This document shows, piece after piece, positions 1-7,842 of a DNA stretch of 64,000 nucleotides. Position numbers and translations under genes: made by a program. The DNA comes from Hyphomicrobiales bacterium (lineage in GTDB: Bacteria; Pseudomonadota; Alphaproteobacteria; Rhizobiales; Rhizobiaceae). The notes beneath the pieces were generated by a model that was not told where the DNA came from, did no database searches, and saw only the letters and a list, made by a program, of their open reading frames with translations. The DNA is taken from contig UCNE01000019.1 of NCBI GenBank assembly GCA_900473685.1, positions 62,001 to 126,000 on the forward strand, in the 5' to 3' direction. Every line of letters starts with the position of its first letter. Position 1 is the first letter of the stretch.

Positions 1-845
1 CCGGAGACTCTCCATGCGATCCGCATGGCGACGCTGAGCACGATCACAACCACGACCACCAGCGTCACCGCAATGGCCGAACCGAACGGCCAGTTGCGCG
101 ATTGCAGGAAGAGATCGACCAGCGCATTGCCTATGAAGAACACCTTGCCGCCGCCGAGCAGCTGCGGGATCAGGTATTCGCCGAGCAGTAAGATAGTTAC
201 CAGCGCCACGCCGGTCATGACGCCGGGAAGTGACAGGGGCAGAGTGATGCCAAGGAAGGTCGAAACGGGTTTTGCTCCGAGATCGGCCGAAGCTTCGAGC
301 AGGCGGCGGTCAAGTTTTTCCAGGCTGACATAGATCGGCATGATCATCAGCGGCAGGTAGCCATAGACGATGCCGAGCAGCACGGCGCCGGGCGTGTTGA
401 GCAGCCTGATATCCTCGATGCCGATCATGCCGAGCAGATTGGGAATACCGCGCGAACCCAGAATGTACATCCACGCATAGGTGCGCACGAGCAGGCTCGT
501 CCAGAACGGCACGACCACCAGCGAAACCAGCACCAACCGGTATTTCGGATTGGACTTGATCGCCAGATAATAGGCGGCGGGATAGGCTACGATCAGGCAG
601 AGGAAGGCGCCGATAGGCGCGATCATCATGGTGTTCCAGAAGGCCGCCGCGCGGGAGGGTAGATTGGCGAACTGTGCGAACGTGAAGGCCGCCTGATATC
701 CGCCTTCCGGCGCGCGCTCGCCGAAGGCGAAGACGACCATGGCCATGAAGGGCAGGACGAGGAACACGCACAGCCAGAGCCCGGCCGGCGCTATAAGTGC
801 GGCCGTAACCAGCTGTCTCTTTCTGTCGGTTGTCATGGGCTTCAT
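1..845 (-). CDS. Polyamine-type ABC transporter permease (PotB-like), 3' end outside window
   Basis: Inner-membrane permease of a spermidine/putrescine-family ABC importer. Reading leftward from ATG 845 (a second in-frame ATG is at 836) the frame stays open to the window edge, at least 281 codons, so the C-terminus is missing. A basic start (MKPMTTDRKRQ) leads into a first membrane helix (LWLCVFLVLPFMAMVVF). The coupling loop is seen as EASADLGAKP followed by LPLSLPG, the EAA-type motif that contacts the ATPase. It follows the binding-protein and ATPase genes in the same direction, giving the order potA-potD-potB. The 186-bp gap upstream holds a rhizobial repeat. A second permease (potC-like) is expected beyond base 1. 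The substrate could be another cation; the family assignment is firm. Confidence 0.85.
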   Translation of the reverse strand, partial: MKPMTTDRKRQLVTAALIAPAGLWLCVFLVLPFMAMVVFAFGERAPEGGYQAAFTFAQFANLPSRAAAFWNTMMIAPIGAFLCLIVAYPAAYYLAIKSNPKYRLVLVSLVVVPFWTSLLVRTYAWMYILGSRGIPNLLGMIGIEDIRLLNTPGAVLLGIVYGYLPLMIMPIYVSLEKLDRRLLEASADLGAKPVSTFLGITLPLSLPGVMTGVALVTILLLGEYLIPQLLGGGKVFFIGNALVDLFLQSRNWPFGSAIAVTLVVVVVIVLSVAMRIAWRVS

Positions 846-898
846 TCGACTTTCAATAGCTGCGACTTCGCTCGAAATCTGGACGGAATCGTGCCGCG

Positions 899-1027
899 AA
901 CATCCTCTTCTCCCCAGTGGGGAGAAGAGCCGAACGCAGTAAGGCGATGAGGGGGAACCACACCCGGTGGGCTTCGCGCGCCCTCATCCGGCCCTGCGGG
1001 CCACCTTCTCCCCGTCGAGGAGAAGAG
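899..1027. repeat. RIME-like rhizobial intergenic mosaic element
   Basis: Palindromic intergenic repeat between the binding-protein and permease genes. Left part: a perfect 11-bp stem, CTCTTCTCCCC at 905-915 and its complement at 919-929, with loop AGT. Right part, about 990-1027: CCTCATCCGGCCCTGCGGG followed by CCACCTTCTCCCC, the sequence typical of rhizobial mosaic elements (RIME). It lies inside an operon, so it could fold in the mRNA and lower permease expression relative to the binding protein. Family assignment is from memory of the consensus. Confidence 0.75.
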
Positions 1028-1030
1028 AAA

Positions 1031-2191
1031 TCAAGCCGATTTGAACCGCGCCATGAGCTCAGCACGGGCCGGATCGGTCAGCGTCACCGCCGCACCGAAT
1101 TCCAGCTTGGTCAGCGACGCCTCGTCCGGATAGACGATCTTGTTCGACGTTACATCGGCCGGAAGCAGCTTGAGCACGCGGCTGTCGGTGGTGGGCGCAC
1201 CGTTGGCGATATGTTCCTTGACGGCGTTTTCCGGCGTCATCAGGTAGTTGAGCAGTGCATAACCCGCCGGTTTGTTGGCGGCGCTTTTGGGGATTGCGTA
1301 GAAATCGGTCCAGATTTCACCGCCGTCGACGCCGAGGATGTAGGCGATTTCCGGCATGTCGCGGTTGAGTTGGGCGCCGTCATTGGTCCAGCACATGGTC
1401 ATCCAGGCGTCTGTCGCCCGCATGCCCGGCTGGTAGTCGCTGTTGATACCGTAGAGATGCGGCTTGACCTTGATCAACAGTTCCTCTGCCTTCGCCAATT
1501 CTTCCGGCTTGATCGAGTTGAAGGAATAGCCAAGCGACACCAACGCGCTGCCGATGGTGGTCAACTGGTAGTCATGCACCATGGCACGGCCGTCGGCCTC
1601 GGTCATGGCGACTTCAAAGAAGTCCTTCCAGGAGGTCAGCTTCGTCTTGATCTTAGAGGTGTTCACGGCCATGCCGGTTGTGCCCCAGTTCTTTGGCAAG
1701 GCGTAGGTCGTGCCGTCGATGGCGCCTTCGGAGGTGAAACGCGCCGATTCTGTGGCTTGCGAGAAAGCGGAAACCTTCGACATGTCGAGCGGGTCGATCA
1801 GGCCGAGTTTCACATAAGTGGAGATCGTGTAATTGGTCGGCACGAACAGATCCCAGCCGGTGCCGCCGGCCTGGAGCTTCGCCAGCATTTCCTCGTTCGA
1901 GCCGAAGACGTTGACTTCGACTGCAACGCCGGTCGCCGCCGTGAAGGCTTCGAAGGTCGCCGGGTCATGATAGTTGGGCCAGGTGGCAAGCGACATGGTC
2001 GTACCGAGGTCTTCGGCGTAGGCGGTGGAATTGAACAGGCCGGGCTGGCGGGCAAGAACGGCTGCGGCGAGGCCAAGGCCGGTGACGCCGAGGAAGTGGC
2101 GGCGGGTGACCGAGCCGCGCTTCAGGCGCATCCATTCGTCAGTGAGGTCTTCGGCTGATATTGGAGCATTTTCTCTGTACCACTTTGTCAT
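1031..2191 (-). CDS. Polyamine-type ABC transporter substrate-binding protein (PotD-like)
   Basis: Periplasmic solute-binding protein, 386 aa, of the spermidine/putrescine (PotD/PotF) family, feeding the PotB-like permease encoded downstream. Its N-terminus carries a twin-arginine export signal: TRRHFLG at about residues 29-35, a hydrophobic stretch (LGLAAAVLA) and a likely cleavage near AYA-ED. The mature part has family features such as LATWPNYHDP near the start and the hinge segment WDLFVPTNYT. The gene starts 41 bp after the ATPase gene. Use of the Tat route implies folding in the cytoplasm before export, which is common for rhizobial binding proteins. The exact ligand (putrescine, spermidine or another amine) cannot be read from sequence. 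Confidence 0.88.
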   Translation of the reverse strand: MTKWYRENAPISAEDLTDEWMRLKRGSVTRRHFLGVTGLGLAAAVLARQPGLFNSTAYAEDLGTTMSLATWPNYHDPATFEAFTAATGVAVEVNVFGSNEEMLAKLQAGGTGWDLFVPTNYTISTYVKLGLIDPLDMSKVSAFSQATESARFTSEGAIDGTTYALPKNWGTTGMAVNTSKIKTKLTSWKDFFEVAMTEADGRAMVHDYQLTTIGSALVSLGYSFNSIKPEELAKAEELLIKVKPHLYGINSDYQPGMRATDAWMTMCWTNDGAQLNRDMPEIAYILGVDGGEIWTDFYAIPKSAANKPAGYALLNYLMTPENAVKEHIANGAPTTDSRVLKLLPADVTSNKIVYPDEASLTKLEFGAAVTLTDPARAELMARFKSA

Positions 2192-2232
2192 GACTGTGTT
2201 CCCTTTTTTGTCTTGACGTGTACGGCCGTTCC

Positions 2233-3315
2233 TCAGGCCGGAAAAACATGCACTTTGCCGGGATCGAAAGTGAGAGCGACCCGCTCGCCCGGTTCGACGA
2301 GATCGCTTTCCTGCATGCTGCGCCGGTCGGCAGTGACGAGGAAATCGCCAAGGCCATCGACGCTGATCTGGTATTCGGCGGTGGAGCCGAGAAAAATGCG
2401 GTGAGTCACGATCCCGGCCAGCGAACTGCCGTCACCAGTCGACTGCCGGACGAGGTCGATCGCTTCCGGCCTCAACGCCACGGTCGCAGCACCCGGTTTC
2501 AGGCAAGACCGTGCCGCGAGCGCCATTCCGTTCGACAGCCGCAGGGTGGCGCCATCGGGTTCGACGGTTACCGAAATCCGATTGGTCTTGCCGACGAAAT
2601 CGGCCACGAAGAGATCAGCTGGCCGGTCGTAGATTTCCTGGGGCTTGGCCATCTGGACGATCCGTCCGGTGTTCATCACGCAGACCATGTCGCTCATCGA
2701 CAACGCCTCTTCCTGATCGTGGGTGACCAGCACGAAGGTGATGCCGAGTTCGCGCTGCAGCGTCTGCAGTTCGATCTGCATGGCGGTGCGCAGCTTCTTG
2801 TCGAGCGCCGCTAAGGGCTCGTCGAGCAGAAGCACGGAGGGCTTGTTGACGATGGCGCGGGCAAGCGCCACACGCTGTTGCTGGCCGCCTGACATTTCAT
2901 GAATGCGACGCTTCTCGAAACCGCTGAGGCGGACCATCTCGAGAGCCTCGCGCGCCCGGGCGGAAATCTCGGATGCCGCCAGCTTCGGCCGCGCCTGTTT
3001 CAGGCCGTAGGCGACGTTCTGCTCGACGTCGAAATGCGGGAAGAGCGCATAGTGCTGGAAGACCATGTTGACGGGACGGCGATAGGGCGCGACGCCGTTC
3101 ATTTCGCGGCCGTCGATCAGAACCGTGCCTTCACTCGGCTGCTCGAAACCGCCGATCATCCTGAGACAGGTGGTCTTGCCGCAGCCGGAAGGCCCAAGCA
3201 GCGCCACGAAGGCACCCTTCGGCACGGCCAGATTGATGTCCGAAACGGCGGTCACACTGCCATAGCACTTGGTGACCGAACGGAACTCGATGTCGTTCGC
3301 TGGAGCGGCTGTCAC
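2233..3315 (-). CDS. Polyamine-type ABC transporter ATP-binding protein (PotA-like)
   Basis: Cytoplasmic ATPase subunit, 360 aa, the usual length for PotA/MalK-type proteins. Walker A is GPSGCGKT at residues 41-48, the Q-loop is VFQHYALFP near 85-93, the signature SGGQQQR is at 142-148, Walker B is VLLLDEP near 161-167, and the switch histidine lies in VTHDQEEA. The region after about residue 240 is the TOBE regulatory domain (VALRPEAIDL). It is the first gene of the leftward operon and faces a LuxR regulator across a 199-bp intergenic region. Start ATG 3315 lies shortly before the conserved IEFRSVTKCYG strand. Confidence 0.9.
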   Translation of the reverse strand: MTAAPANDIEFRSVTKCYGSVTAVSDINLAVPKGAFVALLGPSGCGKTTCLRMIGGFEQPSEGTVLIDGREMNGVAPYRRPVNMVFQHYALFPHFDVEQNVAYGLKQARPKLAASEISARAREALEMVRLSGFEKRRIHEMSGGQQQRVALARAIVNKPSVLLLDEPLAALDKKLRTAMQIELQTLQRELGITFVLVTHDQEEALSMSDMVCVMNTGRIVQMAKPQEIYDRPADLFVADFVGKTNRISVTVEPDGATLRLSNGMALAARSCLKPGAATVALRPEAIDLVRQSTGDGSSLAGIVTHRIFLGSTAEYQISVDGLGDFLVTADRRSMQESDLVEPGERVALTFDPGKVHVFPA

Positions 3316-3419
3316 TTAAAAATTCCCCGCGGTTGTTTTTAGAATACCGGGCCACCTCGCGGCTGCCCGGTTTCTCACCGTCTGGCCAGCAGCCTATTCA
3401 AAACGGCCATTGGCGGTAT

Positions 3420-3437
3420 ATACCCCGAAAGGGGTAT
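3420..3437. promoter_or_regulatory. Palindromic operator candidate between potA-like and LuxR-type genes
   Basis: A perfect inverted repeat, ATACCCC-GAAA-GGGGTAT, lies in the divergent region 3316-3514. A half-similar copy (GTATACCCTGAAGG) follows at 3465-3478, 46 bp downstream. This placement fits an operator for the adjacent LuxR-type regulator or for the transporter operon. Binding by any protein is inference. Confidence 0.45.
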
Positions 3438-3514
3438 TTCAAGCCATTCACCGCTGTGGAAGGTGTATACCCTGAAGGCAATTGCCACTCTTTTTTGCAG
3501 GCTGGACAGGACAT

Positions 3515-4318
3515 ATGGGGATCGATCTGGAGGCACTGTTCAAGACGCTCGGGCCGATGGTCGGTGGCGCCTCGATCGGCGACGAGGAGGCGGGTCGTCT
3601 TTTCTGTACGTTGATGCGTTCGCTGGTCAGTTTCGACTATGCCGTCGTCTTTGCCTATCGTGAAAAAGAGCGGCCGATCGATCTCTACAGCACCTTCACG
3701 CCGGATGAACACGTCATTTTCGTCAGCCTGTATCAGGCCGGGCCCTTTCTGCTCGATCCATTCTACCATGCGGCGCGCGAGCCCAGGCCGGGTGTCTGGC
3801 GTATGCGCGAGCTTGCCCCGGACCGATTCTTTTCCAGCGAATATTTCCGCAGCTACTATACCCAGACAGGGCTGGCGGAAGAGATCGGGTTCTTCATCGT
3901 GCTGGAGGACGGTATCACTGTGGTCCTGTCGCTGATGCGGAGGGAACGGTCAGGTGTGTTTCCTGCTGCCGACTTTGCCTTGCTGAAAAAGGCGGAGCCG
4001 CTGGTGGCTGGTCTGGTTCGCCATGCCTGGCCGGAGCTCGGCCGGCGCTTCGATGCGGCCTTGGCCAAGCGGGAGCGCGGCGGGCGCAAGTCCGCGCATC
4101 CGGCTGCCGACCGGGTGTGGCGCAATCTCAACCTCACAGAAAGGGAAGCCTCGATCATCGAGCTTGTCCTGCAGGGGCATTCGTCGGAATCGGTCGGTCT
4201 GCGACTGGGCATTTCCACCGGTACCGTCAAAGTTCATCGCCGTAACGTATATCGTAAGCTCGGCATCTCGTCGCAGACGCAGTTGCTGTCAATTTACCTC
4301 AAGAATCTTGGGCAGTAG
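3515..4318 (+). CDS. LuxR-family transcriptional regulator
   Basis: DNA-binding regulator of 267 aa. The C-terminal 65 residues form a clear LuxR/FixJ helix-turn-helix (LTEREASIIELVLQGHSSE, then ISTGTVKVHRRNVYRKLGI). The N-terminal 190 residues are an unassigned sensor region with no response-regulator Asp site and no obvious acyl-homoserine-lactone-binding signature. ATG 3515 (MGIDLEALF) is preferred over an upstream in-frame ATG at 3482, which would place translation close to the palindrome region. It is divergent from the polyamine-type importer, so local control of that operon is likely. Related alphaproteobacterial regulators often sit beside amine importers; the effector is unknown. Confidence 0.82.
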   Translation: MGIDLEALFKTLGPMVGGASIGDEEAGRLFCTLMRSLVSFDYAVVFAYREKERPIDLYSTFTPDEHVIFVSLYQAGPFLLDPFYHAAREPRPGVWRMRELAPDRFFSSEYFRSYYTQTGLAEEIGFFIVLEDGITVVLSLMRRERSGVFPAADFALLKKAEPLVAGLVRHAWPELGRRFDAALAKRERGGRKSAHPAADRVWRNLNLTEREASIIELVLQGHSSESVGLRLGISTGTVKVHRRNVYRKLGISSQTQLLSIYLKNLGQ

Positions 4319-4359
4319 GGGACGACAATATAGGTAGACGATGCTGATTTCTGGCGGTG

Positions 4360-5886
4360 TCATGTCTGGATGGCGCCCGTTTGGCCCATGCCGTTGATGT
4401 AGCGGCTGAAGCCAATGTCCGTGAACGTCGCTCGGCGGTGAATTTCAGCCATCGTTGGCTCAAATATCGCGTTAGCGCGTTCGAGCTTCGCATGAGTAGC
4501 CTGAAAGGCCGGCATTCTCTCACGAATTTCGGCAAGAATTTCCGCCTCGTTTATCGTTGTCATCCGATCATTCTCAACGACGATTTGTCCGTCGACCATG
4601 ACCAGTTCAATGGAGCGGCCGTTCTCGCTATAGACCAGGTGCTTGCCGATATCGTTCAGTGGCGCAAAACCGATACTGTTGAGATCGAGCATCAGAAGGT
4701 CGGCTGCCTTACCGGTTTCGAGCGAACCGGTGACCCCGTCGAGGAGGGCGGTTCGTGCGCCGCCGATCGTTGCCATGGTGAGGACTTCGCCGGCGTTCAG
4801 CCAATCACCAAATTCAGGCCCGGTAGCACTCTGCACCAAGGCGGCAACGCGCATAACGTCGAAAATTCGCGCGGTATCGTTGGAAGAAAGGCCATCGGTG
4901 CCAAGACCTATATGTACGCCGGCCTCGAGCAGGCGTCGGATGGGCGCAATACCCGCGCCGAGCTTGAGGTTTGAGATCGCATTGTGGGCGACAGAACATC
5001 CCGCTTCGCCCATCAAGTCGATGTCCGCATCACTGACCCAAACGGAATGCGCGATCGTCGTGGTCGGCCCAAGGACGCCTAGATCGTGAAGGTAGGCAAC
5101 GAGGCTTTTCCCGTAGAATTCCGGGCCAGTCACCGCCTGGGTTTTTGTCTCCAGCACATGCGTGTGCATGGAAACGCCGTGGCGAAGCGCAAGTGCATAA
5201 CACGCCTGCAGCATGTCGGCCGTGCACCGCTGCGGCGCTGAAGGCGCCACCATGAAACGAAGCCGTCCATTTGCCCGCCCATGGAGGGTGGAAAACACCG
5301 CGCCGCAATAGTCCATATAGGCATGGGTTGGCATCGGCGGTCCGAAATCGAGTTTTGCCTTCAGCGTTTCCGGCATGATTTCTCGCGCATAGGGCAGGGC
5401 GTCCAACGTATGAATGTTCATCACCGCGCTGGAGACATTCGCGCGAATGCCCGCATCCTCGTAGGCAGAAAAGGCGCAGGCGAGCCGTTCGATATCGTGG
5501 CCGGGCGGGTCGAAGAAATCGTCGCAGAGTGTGGTGACGCCGCTTTTCAGCGATTCCATCGCCAACAGTGCGCTCCGTAGATAGACGAGCCGCTTGTCGA
5601 CCTGCGGGCCCATCAGCAGCGGGTAGGCGTAGAGCAGCCATATTTCCAGCGGCATCCGTTCATACCGGCCGCGCAGGAAAGTTTCGCTGGAATGCGTATG
5701 CGCGTTGACAAGGCCGGGCATCAGCAGTTTGTCGGTCGCGTCGATTATCCGCGCGCCATCGGCTGCGAGGTTCGGACCGATGGCCTCAATACGGCCATTC
5801 GAGACCAGAAGATCTCCGGCAAAGGCCGTGCTTCCATGCGCCTTGTCCATCGCCAGGAGAGTTGCGTTGCGAAACAGCGTTTTCAT
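4360..5886 (-). CDS. ATZ/TRZ-type amidohydrolase (deaminase family)
   Basis: Metal-dependent hydrolase, 508 aa from ATG 5886 (MKTLFRNATLLAMD); an in-frame ATG at 5961 would overlap the upstream permease gene and is less likely. Motifs of the ATZ/TRZ, guanine- and S-adenosylhomocysteine-deaminase group are present: NAHTHS near residues 61-66 (metal histidines), SMHTHVLE (third histidine and general-base Glu), AHSVW, and LGTDGLSSND with the metal Asp. Likely reactions are deamination or dechlorination of a purine, pyrimidine or triazine-like ring. It is the last gene of the operon headed by the uracil-DNA-glycosylase-like gene and follows a nucleoside-type importer, which favours a nucleobase or derivative. 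Substrate within the family cannot be set from sequence. Confidence 0.85.
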   Translation of the reverse strand: MKTLFRNATLLAMDKAHGSTAFAGDLLVSNGRIEAIGPNLAADGARIIDATDKLLMPGLVNAHTHSSETFLRGRYERMPLEIWLLYAYPLLMGPQVDKRLVYLRSALLAMESLKSGVTTLCDDFFDPPGHDIERLACAFSAYEDAGIRANVSSAVMNIHTLDALPYAREIMPETLKAKLDFGPPMPTHAYMDYCGAVFSTLHGRANGRLRFMVAPSAPQRCTADMLQACYALALRHGVSMHTHVLETKTQAVTGPEFYGKSLVAYLHDLGVLGPTTTIAHSVWVSDADIDLMGEAGCSVAHNAISNLKLGAGIAPIRRLLEAGVHIGLGTDGLSSNDTARIFDVMRVAALVQSATGPEFGDWLNAGEVLTMATIGGARTALLDGVTGSLETGKAADLLMLDLNSIGFAPLNDIGKHLVYSENGRSIELVMVDGQIVVENDRMTTINEAEILAEIRERMPAFQATHAKLERANAIFEPTMAEIHRRATFTDIGFSRYINGMGQTGAIQT

Positions 5887-5920
5887 GGGCGTCTCCGCTA
5901 AGGTTCTGGGACTCGCCCGT

Positions 5921-6808
5921 TCAGTTGTCACGTAACTCGGTGATGCCACCATTGCTATCACCTCTCAGGCGGCTGCTGAGCCAGAGACCGAAGACCGTCG
6001 CGAGATAGGGGAGCGCCTGAATGAGATCGTGCGGCACGCTATCGCCGAACACGAGCTGCGCGCGAATGCCGATGGCGCTCAGCACGGAAAAGAACATCGC
6101 CGCGAGTGTGGCGCCTATTGGATGCGCAGCCCCGAAGATGACCGCGGCAAACGCCATGAAGCCCCGCCCCGCCGTCATGTTCTGCCCGAAAAATTGCAGG
6201 CTGCCCGCTGCCAGCTCTGCGCCGCCCAATGCTGCCAGAACACCGCCGATCGAAAGAGCGATCAGGCGCATCATCGATGGGTTGACACCGACGCTGCGGG
6301 CCGCAAACGGATGTTCGCCACAGGCCGATAGTTGCAGGCCGAAGCGTGTGCGGCACAGAAGAAACCACAGTGCGAACACCACAACCGGCATCAGCACCAC
6401 GAGGATCGAGAGAACACCGTAAGCGCCGAAGGCAGGCCCGAGGCGAGGGAGGCCAAAAGGCGCGTTGACTGCGGACTGGCTGCCGAAGAAGGATTGGATG
6501 GCAAGCGCCGTGCCGCCAAGCCCGAGGCCCGTCAACCCAAGTCCGGCGATGATCGGATTGGCTTTGAGCTTCTCGACCACGAACCAGAGGAGGACTGAAG
6601 CCAGAACCGCAAAGAGCATGGCGATCAGCAGCGCAAGTGTGACCGAGCCGGTGACGACGATGCCGAGGATCGTGGCGCAGGCGCCGATGATCATCAGCCC
6701 CTCAAGACCGAGGTTCCAGATACCCGCTCGCTGGGCTATGACGCCGGCAAGGGTTACGTAGACGAGTGGGGTGCCGGAGCGCAGGATGGCTATGATGATG
6801 TCATTCAT
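5921..6808 (-). CDS. Nucleoside-type ABC transporter permease 2 (BPD_transp_2 family)
   Basis: Integral membrane permease of 295 aa, the second of a pair in a BMP-type (PnrA/Nup-like) importer. From ATG 6808 (MNDIIIAILRSGTPLVYVTL) it has about eight or more hydrophobic segments. The family signature is IWNLGLEGLMIIGA, followed later by GEHPFAARSVGVN and a C-terminal helix pair. The start overlaps the stop of the preceding permease by four bases (ATGA, 6805-6808), so translational coupling is likely. The frame is open upstream of 6808, but that part is antisense-like, of low complexity, and lies within the neighbouring gene. Confidence 0.9.
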   Translation of the reverse strand: MNDIIIAILRSGTPLVYVTLAGVIAQRAGIWNLGLEGLMIIGACATILGIVVTGSVTLALLIAMLFAVLASVLLWFVVEKLKANPIIAGLGLTGLGLGGTALAIQSFFGSQSAVNAPFGLPRLGPAFGAYGVLSILVVLMPVVVFALWFLLCRTRFGLQLSACGEHPFAARSVGVNPSMMRLIALSIGGVLAALGGAELAAGSLQFFGQNMTAGRGFMAFAAVIFGAAHPIGATLAAMFFSVLSAIGIRAQLVFGDSVPHDLIQALPYLATVFGLWLSSRLRGDSNGGITELRDN

Positions 6809-7842
6809 GAAGAACGTCCCCCGATGCGCAGGACCTTGTCGAGCAGTTTCGACCGGGCTGTGATGAAAAGGGCGATCGCAGCGTTGATAACGTCGATCGC
6901 GGCTGACGGTAGCCCCGCCATCACCGGCAGGTAGAGCGCCGCTGAAGCGAGCCCGCCGAAAAACAGGGCTGCTATCGCCGTTCCCGCCACGGAGAAGTTG
7001 GCAACAAGGGCAATCAGGATGGCAGTGAACCCGTGTGCCGGCAGGAAGCCACTGGCGATGCGCCCGTTGGGTCCCATGAGCTCGATCGTTCCGGCAAGAC
7101 CCGCCAAAGCACCGCTCAACAAAAAGCTGGTGATGCCGAGCTTCCAGAGAAGCGCACCCTGCCAGCGCACCATCACCGGGTTGCGGCCGGCGAGACTGGC
7201 TAGCATGCCGAAAGTCGTTCGGTTGACGAGTAGCCACATGGCCAGGCCGACGACCACAGCAATGGCGATGATCGTGACTGAGAGGCCTGACGATGTCGAG
7301 ATGCGATAGGCTGCTTCAAGCGGGCGGCTGGAGGCTTGTTGCCCGGAGCCCGATGGGTCCTTGAGTGGTCCGGAAGTAACATAGACCAAAAGCAGGCCCG
7401 CCATGAAATTCCCCATCAGTGTCGTTATGACCTCATCGGTTCCCGAGCGGATGCGAAGGTATCCCGGCCAAAACGCCCACAGTGCGCCCCCAACCATGCC
7501 AGCGACCATGCAGGCCGGTATGACAACGAACGCCGGAGCGCCCGAAAGCCATTCCGCGACGAAGGCCGCGCAAATGGACCCGACATAGAATTGTCCCTGC
7601 GCGCCGATATTGAAGAACCCGGCACGGAATGAAATCCCAACCCCAACGGCGGTAATGAAGAGCGGCAATGCCCATCGGAGGCTCTGCGCCAGAGCGCCGG
7701 GCCGCAGGAATGCCCCATCTGCTACATTGGTCAGCACCATGGACGCAGAATACCCGGCAATCTGAAAGACGATGGAACACAGAACCAATGCGAAGATGAC
7801 AAAGATCAAGCTACGAAGAATATAGGAAACGCGCGCTATCAT
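6805..7842 (-). CDS. Nucleoside-type ABC transporter permease 1 (BPD_transp_2 family)
   Basis: Inner-membrane permease of 345 aa, with an N-terminal membrane helix (LIFVIFALVLCSIVF) and repeated hydrophobic segments. The hallmark GISFRAGFFNIGAQGQF is near residue 70, and the coupling region SLAGRNPVMVRWQG is near residue 215. It works with the second permease and the double ATPase to take up a ligand delivered by the BMP-type lipoprotein-like protein. Its ATG at 7842 overlaps the ATPase stop (7839) by four bases. Confidence 0.9.
   Translation of the reverse strand: MIARVSYILRSLIFVIFALVLCSIVFQIAGYSASMVLTNVADGAFLRPGALAQSLRWALPLFITAVGVGISFRAGFFNIGAQGQFYVGSICAAFVAEWLSGAPAFVVIPACMVAGMVGGALWAFWPGYLRIRSGTDEVITTLMGNFMAGLLLVYVTSGPLKDPSGSGQQASSRPLEAAYRISTSSGLSVTIIAIAVVVGLAMWLLVNRTTFGMLASLAGRNPVMVRWQGALLWKLGITSFLLSGALAGLAGTIELMGPNGRIASGFLPAHGFTAILIALVANFSVAGTAIAALFFGGLASAALYLPVMAGLPSAAIDVINAAIALFITARSKLLDKVLRIGGRSS

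Noticed and set aside
917-2158. A 413-codon open frame on the plus strand
   Set aside because: It is antisense to the PotD-like binding-protein gene, has low-complexity Gly/Arg/Asp/His composition and no family features.
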